From Bacteroides sp. (GTDB taxonomy: Bacteria; Bacteroidota; Bacteroidia; Bacteroidales; Bacteroidaceae), in contig JASLCM010000255.1 of assembly GCA_030151845.1 (NCBI GenBank), forward strand, positions 1-16,899: a stretch of 16,899 nt of DNA. The letters are read 5' to 3'. Shown here one piece after another: positions 1 through 6,535 of the stretch. Position numbers and translations under genes: made by a program. A model generated the notes under the pieces. The model was given only the letters and a program-made list of their open reading frames with translations. It was not told where the DNA came from and ran no database searches. Positions within the stretch are counted from its first letter, which is position 1. Each line of letters opens with the position of its first letter.

Positions 1-369
1 TAGCTGTGTTGCTACACCAATTCCATTGTCTGCACCAAGAGTTGTTCCATTGGCTTTCATCCAATCGCCTTCTACCAGGGTCTCTATTGGATCTGTTAAA
101 AAATTATGCTCAGTATCGCGGTTTTTTTCGCATACCATATCAACGTGCGATTGTAAAATAACTGTTTTCTTATTTTCCATACCTGGAGTTGCAGGTTTAG
201 AAATTAAAACATTTCCTATTTTATCTTTTTTATAGGTAAGTTTATTCTTTTGGGCAAACTCTATTAAATAGGCTATTATCTTCTCTTCTTGCTTTGAGGG
301 GCGTGGTACTTGACATATTTCGTGGAAGTAATGAAAAATTCCCTCAGGTTTTAAGTTCTGTTTGTTCAT
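1..369 (-). CDS. pepD: PepD-type aminoacyl-histidine dipeptidase, 5' part only
   Basis: This is the N-terminal 123 codons of a cytosolic M20-family dipeptidase (PepD, beta-alanyl-histidine or Xaa-His dipeptidase), a zinc enzyme that cleaves dipeptides taken up or produced inside the cell. Read on the minus strand from the ATG at 369-367, the frame stays open to the left edge, so the gene is cut by the window. Visible motifs are the early segment with CQVPRPSKQEEKI near residues 19-31, the metal-binding HVDM (QSHVDMV) near residue 77, and GADNGIGVA near the end, where the Asp is the usual second metal ligand. Family members have about 480-490 residues, so roughly three quarters are missing. 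It is divergent from the small membrane-protein gene starting at 532. A weak -7-like box (CATTTTTG on the minus strand, 396-389) lies upstream. Identification rests on motif recognition and is strong. Confidence 0.93.
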   Translation of the reverse strand, partial: MNKQNLKPEGIFHYFHEICQVPRPSKQEEKIIAYLIEFAQKNKLTYKKDKIGNVLISKPATPGMENKKTVILQSHVDMVCEKNRDTEHNFLTDPIETLVEGDWMKANGTTLGADNGIGVATQL

Positions 370-436
370 ATCAAAATCTTTTTTATTGCAAAAATGTGGT
401 TTAGAACAGCACATATTGCTAAATATGGTTAAATAA

Positions 437-495
437 GATGATGTAATGCCTATAGTGAACTCTTTTTTTTGATAAAAAAGAGGGCTTACATCATT
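437..495. repeat. Nested imperfect inverted repeat between pepD and the small membrane-protein gene
   Basis: Outer arms GATGATGTAATGCC (437-450) and GGCTTACATCAT (483-494) are complementary except for one bulged base. Inside them CTCTTTTTT (460-468) and AAAAAAGAG (474-482) form a perfect 9-bp stem with a 5-nt loop. The whole could fold as a two-stage hairpin in RNA or act as a protein-binding site in DNA. It sits just upstream of the -7 box at 504-511 and about 70 nt upstream of the pepD start on the other strand. Function is unknown. Confidence 0.5.
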
Positions 496-503
496 CAAAA
501 GTC

Positions 504-511
504 TATCTTTG
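504..511 (+). promoter_or_regulatory. Bacteroidota -7 box (TATCTTTG)
   Basis: The octamer matches TAnnTTTG exactly. No clear TTTG (-33) element lies 19-21 nt upstream. It implies transcription starting near 517-520, just before the ATG at 532. That placement argues against the upstream in-frame TTG at 469 as the start. Confidence 0.5.
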
Positions 512-531
512 TATCTACAAAAATAATAGAA

Positions 532-744
532 ATGTTTGAGACAATACTTATAACTCTGTTAATAGTTGCAATATCTTTCTTATTACTATCTGTTAAGATG
601 TTGCTTGTAAAAGGGGGGAAGTTTCCCAATGGACATGTAAGTAATAACCCTAAGTTGAAAAAATATGGGGTTGGTTGTGCACAATCTCAAGATCGTGAGG
701 CGCGCAATAAACAGAAGTTTTCTTTTGATACTCTAGAAGAGTAA
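532..744 (+). CDS. Conserved-looking 70-residue single-pass membrane protein of unknown function
   Basis: The product is MFETILITLL... with one hydrophobic helix at residues 3-25, then a basic, polar tail. The tail carries a distinctive GCAQSQDREAR motif at residues 48-58 with the only cysteine (C49) and ends acidic. I recall similar short proteins near ompH in Bacteroidales, but no function. The frame is open from a TTG at 469, but I chose the ATG at 532 because the transmembrane helix begins there and the -7 box at 504-511 lies between the two candidates. The gene lies 60 nt upstream of ompH and could be co-transcribed with it. The tail is probably cytoplasmic by the positive-inside rule. 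A membrane-complex assembly factor is possible, but this is only a guess. Confidence 0.7.
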   Translation: MFETILITLLIVAISFLLLSVKMLLVKGGKFPNGHVSNNPKLKKYGVGCAQSQDREARNKQKFSFDTLEE

Positions 745-804
745 GATTTCAACCTTAAAAATACTATTGTAAAATACAAATAACTAAAACTAGAACTAGG
801 CATT

Positions 805-1413
805 ATGAAGAGATTAAAATACCTCTTAAATGGGGTAGTGGCTTTATTTACTGTTTTACTTTTTGCTCAATGTGCAGGTAAGGCGGAAACTAACACCGCA
901 GTAGAATCAAATGACGCTAAAGGATCTTTACAGATGAAAATAGCATATGTAGAGATTGATACTTTACTTACTCAGTATAATTACTGGAACGACCTCAATG
1001 AGGTGATGATGAAGAAAGGAGAGGATGTTCGAGCAACCTTGAATCAAAAGGCAAGAGAGTTAGAAAACGAAGTTCAAGAGTTTCAACGTAAAATTCAAAA
1101 CAACGCCTTTATGAGTAGAGAGCGTGCAGAACAGGAAAATAACCGTTTGATGAAAAAGCAGATGGATCTTCAAGAACTTCAAAATAAGTTAGGACAAGAA
1201 CTAGCTACTGAAGAGCAAAAAAATGCATTACAGTTAAGAGACTCTATAAACTCATTCTTACAAGAGTATAATAAGGATAAAGGATATAGTTTAATTATTA
1301 GCAATACAGGTTTTGATAATCTATTATATGCTGATAAAGCATATGATATAACTCAAGAAATTGTAGAGGGTTTGAATGCTCGTTATTCTCCATCGAAAGC
1401 AAAGAAAAACTAA
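805..1413 (+). CDS. OmpH/Skp-family periplasmic chaperone, lipoprotein-like N-terminus
   Basis: This 202-residue protein has the architecture of the OmpH/Skp family, periplasmic chaperones that hold unfolded outer-membrane proteins on the way to the BAM complex. Residues 1-22 form a signal peptide ending LFAQC, so C23 may be lipidated, although Gln at -1 is not ideal for a lipobox. The core opens with IAYVEIDTLL at 46-55, as in family members that begin with a 'the protein is visible as variable' beta strand. A long charged Glu/Gln/Lys-rich coiled coil (about 68-145) forms the tentacle. The C-terminal part has the family pattern GYSLIISNTGFDNLLYAD, where this edge strand closes the trimer body. 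The gene ends 20 nt before a strong terminator. A poor -7-like box (TACTATTG, 762-769) may provide a promoter, or transcription may come from the 70-residue gene. Confidence 0.88.
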   Translation: MKRLKYLLNGVVALFTVLLFAQCAGKAETNTAVESNDAKGSLQMKIAYVEIDTLLTQYNYWNDLNEVMMKKGEDVRATLNQKARELENEVQEFQRKIQNNAFMSRERAEQENNRLMKKQMDLQELQNKLGQELATEEQKNALQLRDSINSFLQEYNKDKGYSLIISNTGFDNLLYADKAYDITQEIVEGLNARYSPSKAKKN

Positions 1414-1431
1414 TATCTCTATAAAATTAAG

Positions 1432-1473
1432 GTAATAAAAAAAGCAGCTTTTAAAAGCTGCTTTTTTTATTAC
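1432..1473. terminator. Bidirectional intrinsic terminator (42-nt perfect palindrome)
   Basis: Perfect self-complementarity extends from 1432 to 1473 around the core GCAGCTTTTAAAAGCTGC, flanked by A and T tracts, so each strand reads as stem plus U-run. It serves ompH on the plus strand and the membrane-protein gene on the minus strand. The stop codon of the minus-strand gene (1470-1472) lies inside it. Confidence 0.9.
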
Positions 1474-1808
1474 TCTATTTTTTTAAGTTCTTGAGGAATT
1501 CGAAAAGCAGTGTATAACTGTATTAGTGCAGCTATCGAGAGACAAACAATCCACTCATTTCCTCTTGTAGTAAGCATAAAGATACCTGTAAGGATGAGAA
1601 AGAGCGATCCTATTATTTGTTGTCTACGTAAGCGTTTGATTGTAAAATTTGTTTTATGATAGGGCTCTTTAAATTGTGCTATTGTAAAAATAACTGCACC
1701 TACGAGATATAAGTAAGGAGCAAGTTCATATCCGGTAAAGTAGACTACTGCACCAATAAGTATAAGGAGAGCACCTACAGCATATAAAATTGGAAGTACT
1801 TTGGTCAT
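1470..1808 (-). CDS. Small four-helix inner-membrane protein of unknown function
   Basis: The 112-residue product is almost entirely hydrophobic, with likely membrane helices at about 5-25, 29-47, 64-82 and 85-102. A basic loop containing KRLRRQQ near residues 58-64 sits between helices 2 and 3 and is probably cytoplasmic. There is no signal peptide and no enzymatic motif. It starts 12 nt after the stop of the FtsB/DivIC-like gene on the same strand and probably shares its transcript. That linkage suggests, but does not show, an envelope or division-related role. Its stop codon is embedded in the shared terminator palindrome with ompH. I recognise it only as a generic Bacteroidales membrane protein. 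Confidence 0.75.
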   Translation of the reverse strand: MTKVLPILYAVGALLILIGAVVYFTGYELAPYLYLVGAVIFTIAQFKEPYHKTNFTIKRLRRQQIIGSLFLILTGIFMLTTRGNEWIVCLSIAALIQLYTAFRIPQELKKIE

Positions 1809-1820
1809 AATGTATTTAGG

Positions 1821-2129
1821 TTAATCTTCAAAGATGAATACATCTTCATTTGGTTTCTTCATGAGGTATTTCTCTCTTGCAATTTGTTCTATCGCTTGAG
1901 GGTTCTCATTGAGTTCATTAAGCATCTTGGTACTTTCATCAAACTCTTTTTGATATCGCTCTATTTGATTTTGTAGTTTCGTTTTTCTATTGTAGAAACC
2001 TATTCTTCTCACGACACTATACTCATCAATAAAGCCAACATAAACAATAAATATCACTAGTGTTACTAGATATTTATATTGGAAGAGTACCTTTATTATG
2101 TTTTTACTAAAGAAGATGAAATTTTTCAT
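1821..2129 (-). CDS. Septum formation initiator (FtsB/DivIC-family) division protein
   Basis: This 102-residue protein has the layout of FtsB/DivIC: a short cytoplasmic N-terminus, one membrane helix (about 19-37), a coiled coil (about 47-75, with KLQNQIERYQKEFDE) and a conserved C-terminal block with EQIAREKYLMKKPNEDVFIF at 81-100. Proteins of this family bridge FtsL and FtsQ in the periplasm and help activate septal peptidoglycan synthesis. The family block IEQIAREKYxM.KPxE is the main evidence. The ATG at 2129 is preceded by a -7 box at 2157-2150. It is the first gene of a two-gene unit with the small membrane protein 12 nt downstream, and is divergent from dnaX. Whether it is better named ftsB or divIC cannot be decided here, so no symbol is given. 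Confidence 0.88.
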   Translation of the reverse strand: MKNFIFFSKNIIKVLFQYKYLVTLVIFIVYVGFIDEYSVVRRIGFYNRKTKLQNQIERYQKEFDESTKMLNELNENPQAIEQIAREKYLMKKPNEDVFIFED

Positions 2130-2149
2130 ATGCTTTTTGTTAAGCTATA

Positions 2150-2157
2150 CAAAGATA
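2150..2157 (-). promoter_or_regulatory. -7 box (TATCTTTG) of the FtsB/DivIC unit
   Basis: Read on the minus strand the octamer matches TAnnTTTG exactly, 20 nt upstream of the ATG at 2129. The implied transcription start lies about 15 nt before the start codon. No clear -33 element was seen. Confidence 0.5.
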
Positions 2158-2223
2158 AAATTTAATAATAGGATAGCTATAAGTTATATGATAAAACTAC
2201 AAAATAAGATTTAATATTTACGC

Positions 2224-2231
2224 TATTTTTG
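2224..2231 (+). promoter_or_regulatory. -7 box (TATTTTTG) of dnaX
   Basis: This is an exact TAnnTTTG match 43 nt before the dnaX ATG at 2275. It gives a short leader of about 37 nt. An upstream in-frame TTG at 2239 would leave almost no leader. A -33 element is not obvious. Confidence 0.45.
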
Positions 2232-2274
2232 TGTACATTTGCCTAAGCTAAGATTAAAAAATCCCCAACTATAT

Positions 2275-4134
2275 ATGGATAATTACATTGTTTCTGCACG
2301 AAAGTATAGACCAAGCACTTTTGATACAGTTGTTGGTCAATCCGCACTAACTACAACTCTTAAAAATGCTATAGCATCAAATAAACTAGCTCATGCTTAT
2401 TTGTTTTGTGGCCCGCGTGGAGTTGGTAAAACAACTTGTGCAAGAATTTTTGCAAAAACGATAAACTGTTTGAGTCCAACTGTTGATGGGGAAGCATGTA
2501 ATGAGTGTGAGTCTTGTGTAGCTTTCAATGAGCAACGCTCTTATAATATTTATGAATTAGATGCGGCTTCTAATAACTCAGTCGATGATATTCGTTCGCT
2601 AGTGGAACAGGTAAGAATACCCCCACAGATAGGAAAGTATAAAGTTTATATCATAGATGAGGTACATATGTTGTCTACTGCCGCTTTTAATGCTTTTTTA
2701 AAAACACTAGAGGAACCTCCTCATCATGCTATATTTATTTTAGCTACAACAGAAAAACATAAAATTCTTCCTACAATTCTTTCCCGTTGTCAGATATATG
2801 ACTTTAATAGAATTGCTGTTGAAGATATTGTGGGACATCTTACCCGTGTCTCTGCAGAAGAAGGGGTCTCTGTGGAGGAGGAGGCACTTCATGTTATTGC
2901 TCTTAAAGCCGATGGAGGTATGAGGGATGCTTTGTCTATCTTTGATCAAGCAGTAAGTTTTACCCAAGGAAATGTTACTTATAGCTCAGTTATTGACAAT
3001 CTAAATATTCTTGATTATGAGTACTTCTTCCACCTAACCACCTGTTTTTTGGCAGGAGATATTAAAGGTGCATTGCTTTTGTTTAATGAGGTTTTAAGTA
3101 AGGGGTTTGAAGGTGCCCATTTTATTACAGGTTTAGCTGCTCATCTGCGAGATTTACTTGTTAGTAAGGATAAAGAGACGCTTCAGTTGTTGGAAGTTGG
3201 TGCAAGCATTAGAGAACGTTATAAAAAACAGGCTGCACAGTGTGATGCCAATTTTCTTATAGAGGCCATGACTCTTGCTAATACTTGTGACTTAAACTAC
3301 AAGGGGAGTCGGAATAAAAGACTGCTTGTTGAGTTAGCCTTAATTCAGATCACTCAGTTAGTAGAGAATCCAATTCGTACTACTGAGTCTACCGGAGTAA
3401 AGTTAAAACCTATTGATCCTGAGAATAAAAAAAGAAGAGTAACGACTCAGCAGGCTACGGCACCTATCGTAGAGAGGAAATCGGTTAAAAAGGAGGAAAT
3501 TCAAGATGAGCCTAAAAAAGAGGCTTTATCAAATATTTCTAGTAGTGAGAAGCAGCAACAAGAACAAGTTGAAGTAAAGAGTATAAAGGTAGGGAATGAG
3601 TCTACTAAGAAAACGGTTAAAGAGGAGATAAAGAAGAGGGAACAAAGTCATTCTATTCCTAAAGTTAATATAGCTAATTTAGGAATATCTATAACGAACC
3701 CAAATCAGAATAAAAAAGAGAAATCACCAACAAAAGTAGTAGCTTCAAGCTCTTTACCTTCTACGCAGGATAAAGCTTTTAGTATAGAGGATTTATCATA
3801 TGTATGGCATGAGTATATAGGGAAATTACCAATAGAGGAAAAGGCCATGGCAGCACGAATGAGAGGGTTAGTTCCTGAATTGTTAGATGCCACAACTTTT
3901 GAGGTTGCTGTTGATAATGAATTGGTACGTAGAGATTTCTTACGATTAAAAAACTCTATTGAAGGCTATTTGCAAAGAAGACTTCAGAATAGTCATATAA
4001 CGATGAAGTTAAGAGTTACGGAGGAGTCTGAGGAGGTTAGGGCTTATAGTAGGGTAGATAAGTTTCAACGAATGGCCGAAAAAAATAAGGCTGTGATGGA
4101 GTTAAAAGATACTTTTGGTTTAGAGCTTTATTAG
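2275..4134 (+). CDS. dnaX: DNA polymerase III subunit gamma/tau
   Basis: The product is the AAA+ motor of the sliding-clamp loader, which loads the beta clamp onto primed DNA and, through its C-terminus, ties polymerase cores to the replisome. I start it at the ATG at 2275 (619 residues) because MDNYIVSARKYRP is the canonical start, rather than at the in-frame TTG at 2239. Visible motifs: Walker A GPRGVGKT (46-53), zinc-binding cysteines C65, C75, C78 and C81, Walker B VYIIDEVH (124-131), LEEPP (145-149), sensor 1 around ATTEKHK (157-163) and the SRC arginine finger (R171). A Lys/Glu/Gln-rich linker occupies roughly 375-500. The tau-type C-terminal domain begins around the WHEYIGKLP segment. 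No E. coli-type slippery heptamer in frame was found, so a gamma form is not evident. Its TAG overlaps the stop codon of the convergent yihY-like gene. Confidence 0.97.
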   Translation: MDNYIVSARKYRPSTFDTVVGQSALTTTLKNAIASNKLAHAYLFCGPRGVGKTTCARIFAKTINCLSPTVDGEACNECESCVAFNEQRSYNIYELDAASNNSVDDIRSLVEQVRIPPQIGKYKVYIIDEVHMLSTAAFNAFLKTLEEPPHHAIFILATTEKHKILPTILSRCQIYDFNRIAVEDIVGHLTRVSAEEGVSVEEEALHVIALKADGGMRDALSIFDQAVSFTQGNVTYSSVIDNLNILDYEYFFHLTTCFLAGDIKGALLLFNEVLSKGFEGAHFITGLAAHLRDLLVSKDKETLQLLEVGASIRERYKKQAAQCDANFLIEAMTLANTCDLNYKGSRNKRLLVELALIQITQLVENPIRTTESTGVKLKPIDPENKKRRVTTQQATAPIVERKSVKKEEIQDEPKKEALSNISSSEKQQQEQVEVKSIKVGNESTKKTVKEEIKKREQSHSIPKVNIANLGISITNPNQNKKEKSPTKVVASSSLPSTQDKAFSIEDLSYVWHEYIGKLPIEEKAMAARMRGLVPELLDATTFEVAVDNELVRRDFLRLKNSIEGYLQRRLQNSHITMKLRVTEESEEVRAYSRVDKFQRMAEKNKAVMELKDTFGLELY

Positions 4135-5459
4135 AGGTCTTTTACTAATATTTTTCCTGCACTAGTAAAGTATTGTTCTCTTGCTTCTAATAAGACCTGC
4201 CATTCAGAACTAAAAGTTTCTTCAATATCTATCTTAAAATCTTCTGAACCATAGGTGTCGAGGCGCTCAAGCAGTAGTGCTACTGACAACCGATCAATGG
4301 CTATGGAAGGTTGATAGGCTATCTCTTCACTTTTCTCATCTTGAAGAACTTCATGAATAAGGTTTATTTCCTGTAATTGATAAACCGTTTGGTTGATTAG
4401 TCGGATAGGAATTCTATACTTTAGTGAAATCTCTTTAGCTGTAAATGGTTTTTTATTCTCCTCAAATCTTTTGGTTATAAGAGACATTACTAATATGGCA
4501 ATAAAGTCGCGATACCTTCTACTTACGTTTCTTGTGTCCTTATCGAAGCTAAAGTTATCTATGTTTTGTGATGTATAGGTGAGTTGAGCCCCAAATAGGC
4601 AGATTGTCCATGATGCTTGTAGCCAGAGTAAAAAAAGTGGAAAAGCTGCAAAGCTACCATAAATAGCATTATATTTTGACACCCATATCTGCCCACTAAT
4701 GTATAGGATTTGAAAAAACTGATAGACACTACCCGCTGATATTCCAGCAATTAATGCGTATTTGAAACGAACCTTTGTGTTAGGCATAAAGATATACAAG
4801 GCTGTAAACATAAACCAGGTAATAACAAAGGGAATAAGTCGGATTAAAAACTTAGATAGAGGTGCTAATAGAGCATAGTTTTCCATTTGTTGGAAAAACG
4901 TTCCAATATAAATAGAGATACCTCCAGAGAATACAATGAGGATTGGTAGGAGAAGGAACATAGAAAAATAATCGGTTATTTTTCTATACATTGTTCTAGC
5001 TTTTTTTACTTGCCAGATTCGGTTGAAAGTAATTTCAATGCTATTGATAAGATTTAATACAGTCCACAGTAACATAATCAACCCAATACCTATAAAATAT
5101 CCCCCCTTCGCTTGTGTAAGATAGGAGTTTACAAAGGTTAGTATGGTCTCTGTGGTCTCATTTTTCCCTCCAAAGCCTATATAGAACTGACTTTCAATGA
5201 GGTTGTCAAAGCCAAAACCTCTAGCTATGGCAAACATGATGGCTAAGATAGGTACTATGGCTAGAAGTGTACTGTAGGTGAGGGCAGAGGCTTTTGCTGC
5301 AATTCTATCGGTAGTAAAGCGGATAACAGTGAGGTAGATCGTTTTTATTGCGTTGTATAGAGAAAACTTTCTACTTGTAACCTCATTTTCTGTTACTCTC
5401 CATATATCTATGGTTAGAAAGGTCCAAAACTTGGAAATGTTATTTTTCAGGTTCCGCAT
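4131..5459 (-). CDS. YihY/BrkB-family inner-membrane protein with C-terminal winged-helix-like domain
   Basis: This 442-residue protein belongs to the YihY/BrkB (UPF0761) family, whose transport or export function is not settled. The N-terminal ~45 residues are cytoplasmic. Six membrane helices follow at about 62-80, 121-141, 165-185, 205-225, 236-254 and 268-292. Family signatures include AKASALTYSTLLAIVP (55-70) and YGSFAAFPLFLLWLQASW (267-284). The last ~120 residues are soluble. The segment with FTAKEISLKYRIPIRLINQTVYQLQEI resembles a winged helix-turn-helix, common in the longer Bacteroidota versions. It starts 21 nt beyond the 3' end of rnpB on the same strand and may depend on read-through from it. 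Its TAA shares bases with the dnaX stop in a tail-to-tail overlap, leaving no room for a terminator between them. Confidence 0.9.
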   Translation of the reverse strand: MRNLKNNISKFWTFLTIDIWRVTENEVTSRKFSLYNAIKTIYLTVIRFTTDRIAAKASALTYSTLLAIVPILAIMFAIARGFGFDNLIESQFYIGFGGKNETTETILTFVNSYLTQAKGGYFIGIGLIMLLWTVLNLINSIEITFNRIWQVKKARTMYRKITDYFSMFLLLPILIVFSGGISIYIGTFFQQMENYALLAPLSKFLIRLIPFVITWFMFTALYIFMPNTKVRFKYALIAGISAGSVYQFFQILYISGQIWVSKYNAIYGSFAAFPLFLLWLQASWTICLFGAQLTYTSQNIDNFSFDKDTRNVSRRYRDFIAILVMSLITKRFEENKKPFTAKEISLKYRIPIRLINQTVYQLQEINLIHEVLQDEKSEEIAYQPSIAIDRLSVALLLERLDTYGSEDFKIDIEETFSSEWQVLLEAREQYFTSAGKILVKDL

Positions 5460-5480
5460 AATTCAATCAAATAAAAAACA

Positions 5481-5817
5481 GTTGGACGGTAAGCCGAGTT
5501 CTGTACTTGCAAGCAAGTGTCTGTCATTTATCTAGACTATGTGTTGCCACATAGTTCAAGCAATCTACCCTCCAACTCGGACGAGCAGCCCTCAAACGTT
5601 GGTATACATGATCTTGCAACTCCTAAGATGTACAGCTTGTATGTCACCATACAACTGGTGGGCTCTTACCCCACCTTCTCACCCTTACCTATAAAAGGCG
5701 GTTCTTTTCTTCTACATTACTCTACTCTCACGAATAGCTTTCTGTTAGAAAGTAGGATGCTCTATGTTGCTCGGACTTTCCTCTTGTTTTAGAAACAAGC
5801 GACAGACTGTCCAACTG
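5481..5817 (-). ncRNA. rnpB: RNase P RNA (bacterial type A)
   Basis: This is the catalytic RNA that trims the 5' leader of tRNA precursors. On the minus strand the hallmark block GAGGAAAGTCCGAGC lies at 5783-5769 near the 5' end. GGTAAGGGTGAGAAGGTGG and GGTAAGAGCCCACC follow in the middle, then GGGTAGATTGCTTGA, and ACAGAACTCGGCTTACCGT at 5504-5486 near the 3' end. The ends pair as helix P1: ACAGTTGGAC at the 5' side with GTCCAACTGT at the 3' side. The 3' strand of P1 runs into a T6 tract (5478-5473), so P1 could double as a terminator. Length is about 337 nt, with each end uncertain by a few bases. A good -7 box lies 5 nt upstream. An apparent 91-codon plus-strand frame across this gene is spurious. 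Confidence 0.95.
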
Positions 5818-5822
5818 TTTTG

Positions 5823-5830
5823 CAAAAATA
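5823..5830 (-). promoter_or_regulatory. -7 box (TATTTTTG) of rnpB
   Basis: On the minus strand this octamer matches TAnnTTTG exactly and ends about 5 nt before the predicted RNA 5' end, the spacing expected of this promoter class. No convincing -33 TTTG was seen. Confidence 0.6.
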
Positions 5831-5933
5831 GTCTATTTTTATTGAAAGAACTTCTTTTTTTCTTTTTTAAGTTTATTATTTCTATCTTGTGGTCCCTTCG
5901 TGTCTTCATTAAGGTATTATAAAGAAAACCATA

Positions 5934-6488
5934 ATGAAGCGCATTTTACTTAAAGACCCTCTTCTTCACGGAGTTGCAAGAGGAGAGAAGAGATATTTCG
6001 ATTTATTCTATGAGAAATATTACTTAACTATTTTCCGATCTTCATTTTTTATACTAAAAAATGTAGAAGAGACGGAAGAGGTGGTTATTGATGTTTTCTT
6101 AAAAATATGGGAGCATAGAAAAAAGCTACTATCAATCAAAGACATAGATTCCTATTTATTTGTTTTAGCTAAGAATGAAGCTCTCAAACGTCATAAACAA
6201 CAATTAAAGTATAGAACTGTTAGTCTAGAATCAATTCAATCTGATTATGCTATAACAGATTCTCCCACTCCCGATCAAATTTTAATTACTTCTGAAACTC
6301 TTTCAAAAATAAGAGGAAAACTCAAGCTCTTACCCCCTAGATGCCGAGAAATATTTCTACTCTCTAGGGAGTATGGTTTTTCTGTACGTAAAATTGCTGA
6401 TTTGTTAGAACTGCATGAAAACACTGTTCGTACACACCTCAATACTGCTTTAAAAAAGATTAGAAAAAGTGTTTTTAGTTTTTTTTAA
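5934..6488 (+). CDS. ECF-type RNA polymerase sigma factor (FecI-like)
   Basis: This 184-residue protein has the two-domain layout of ECF sigma factors. Region 2 (about 18-88) includes FDLFYEKYY and EETEEVVIDVFLKIWEHR, the core-binding helix and -10 recognition segment. Region 4 (about 122-180) includes LLPPRCREIFLLSREYGFSVRKIADLL and the helix-turn-helix ending HENTVRTHLNTALKKIR. The poorly conserved linker (about 95-120) separates them. This form is typical of the expanded Bacteroidota family that works with a FecR anti-sigma factor and a SusC transporter, both encoded immediately downstream (fecR after 47 nt). Its role would be to direct RNA polymerase to a promoter for the transporter unit when the substrate is sensed. 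Its own promoter was not recognised in the 115-nt spacer after rnpB. Confidence 0.93.
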   Translation: MKRILLKDPLLHGVARGEKRYFDLFYEKYYLTIFRSSFFILKNVEETEEVVIDVFLKIWEHRKKLLSIKDIDSYLFVLAKNEALKRHKQQLKYRTVSLESIQSDYAITDSPTPDQILITSETLSKIRGKLKLLPPRCREIFLLSREYGFSVRKIADLLELHENTVRTHLNTALKKIRKSVFSFF

Positions 6489-6535
6489 CTAGTTGTTTTT
6501 CTTCAATAATAACTCTTTATAATAGAACGCACAAT

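Noticed and set aside
26..235. 69-codon plus-strand reading frame
   Set aside because: It is antisense to the pepD fragment, whose minus-strand translation carries the HVDM and GADNGIG motifs.
2239..2274. Upstream in-frame TTG start of dnaX adding 12 residues
   Set aside because: The family start is MDNYIVSARKYRP at 2275, and the TTG lies almost at the predicted transcription start.
3400..3760. A-rich runs in the dnaX linker as a possible gamma-producing frameshift or transcript-slippage site
   Set aside because: The runs at about 3424-3435, 3515-3521 and 3710-3720 are not in the A AAA AAG register used in E. coli, and the longest is about 7 A, short of a Thermus-like slippage run.
5517..5792. 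91-codon plus-strand reading frame
   Set aside because: It lies wholly inside the RNase P RNA gene, whose conserved blocks are clear on the minus strand. The translation has no protein-like features.
5884..5890. TATCTTG as a -7 box for the ECF sigma gene
   Set aside because: It lacks the full TAnnTTTG pattern and no -33 element accompanies it, so it is no better than other A/T-rich stretches here.
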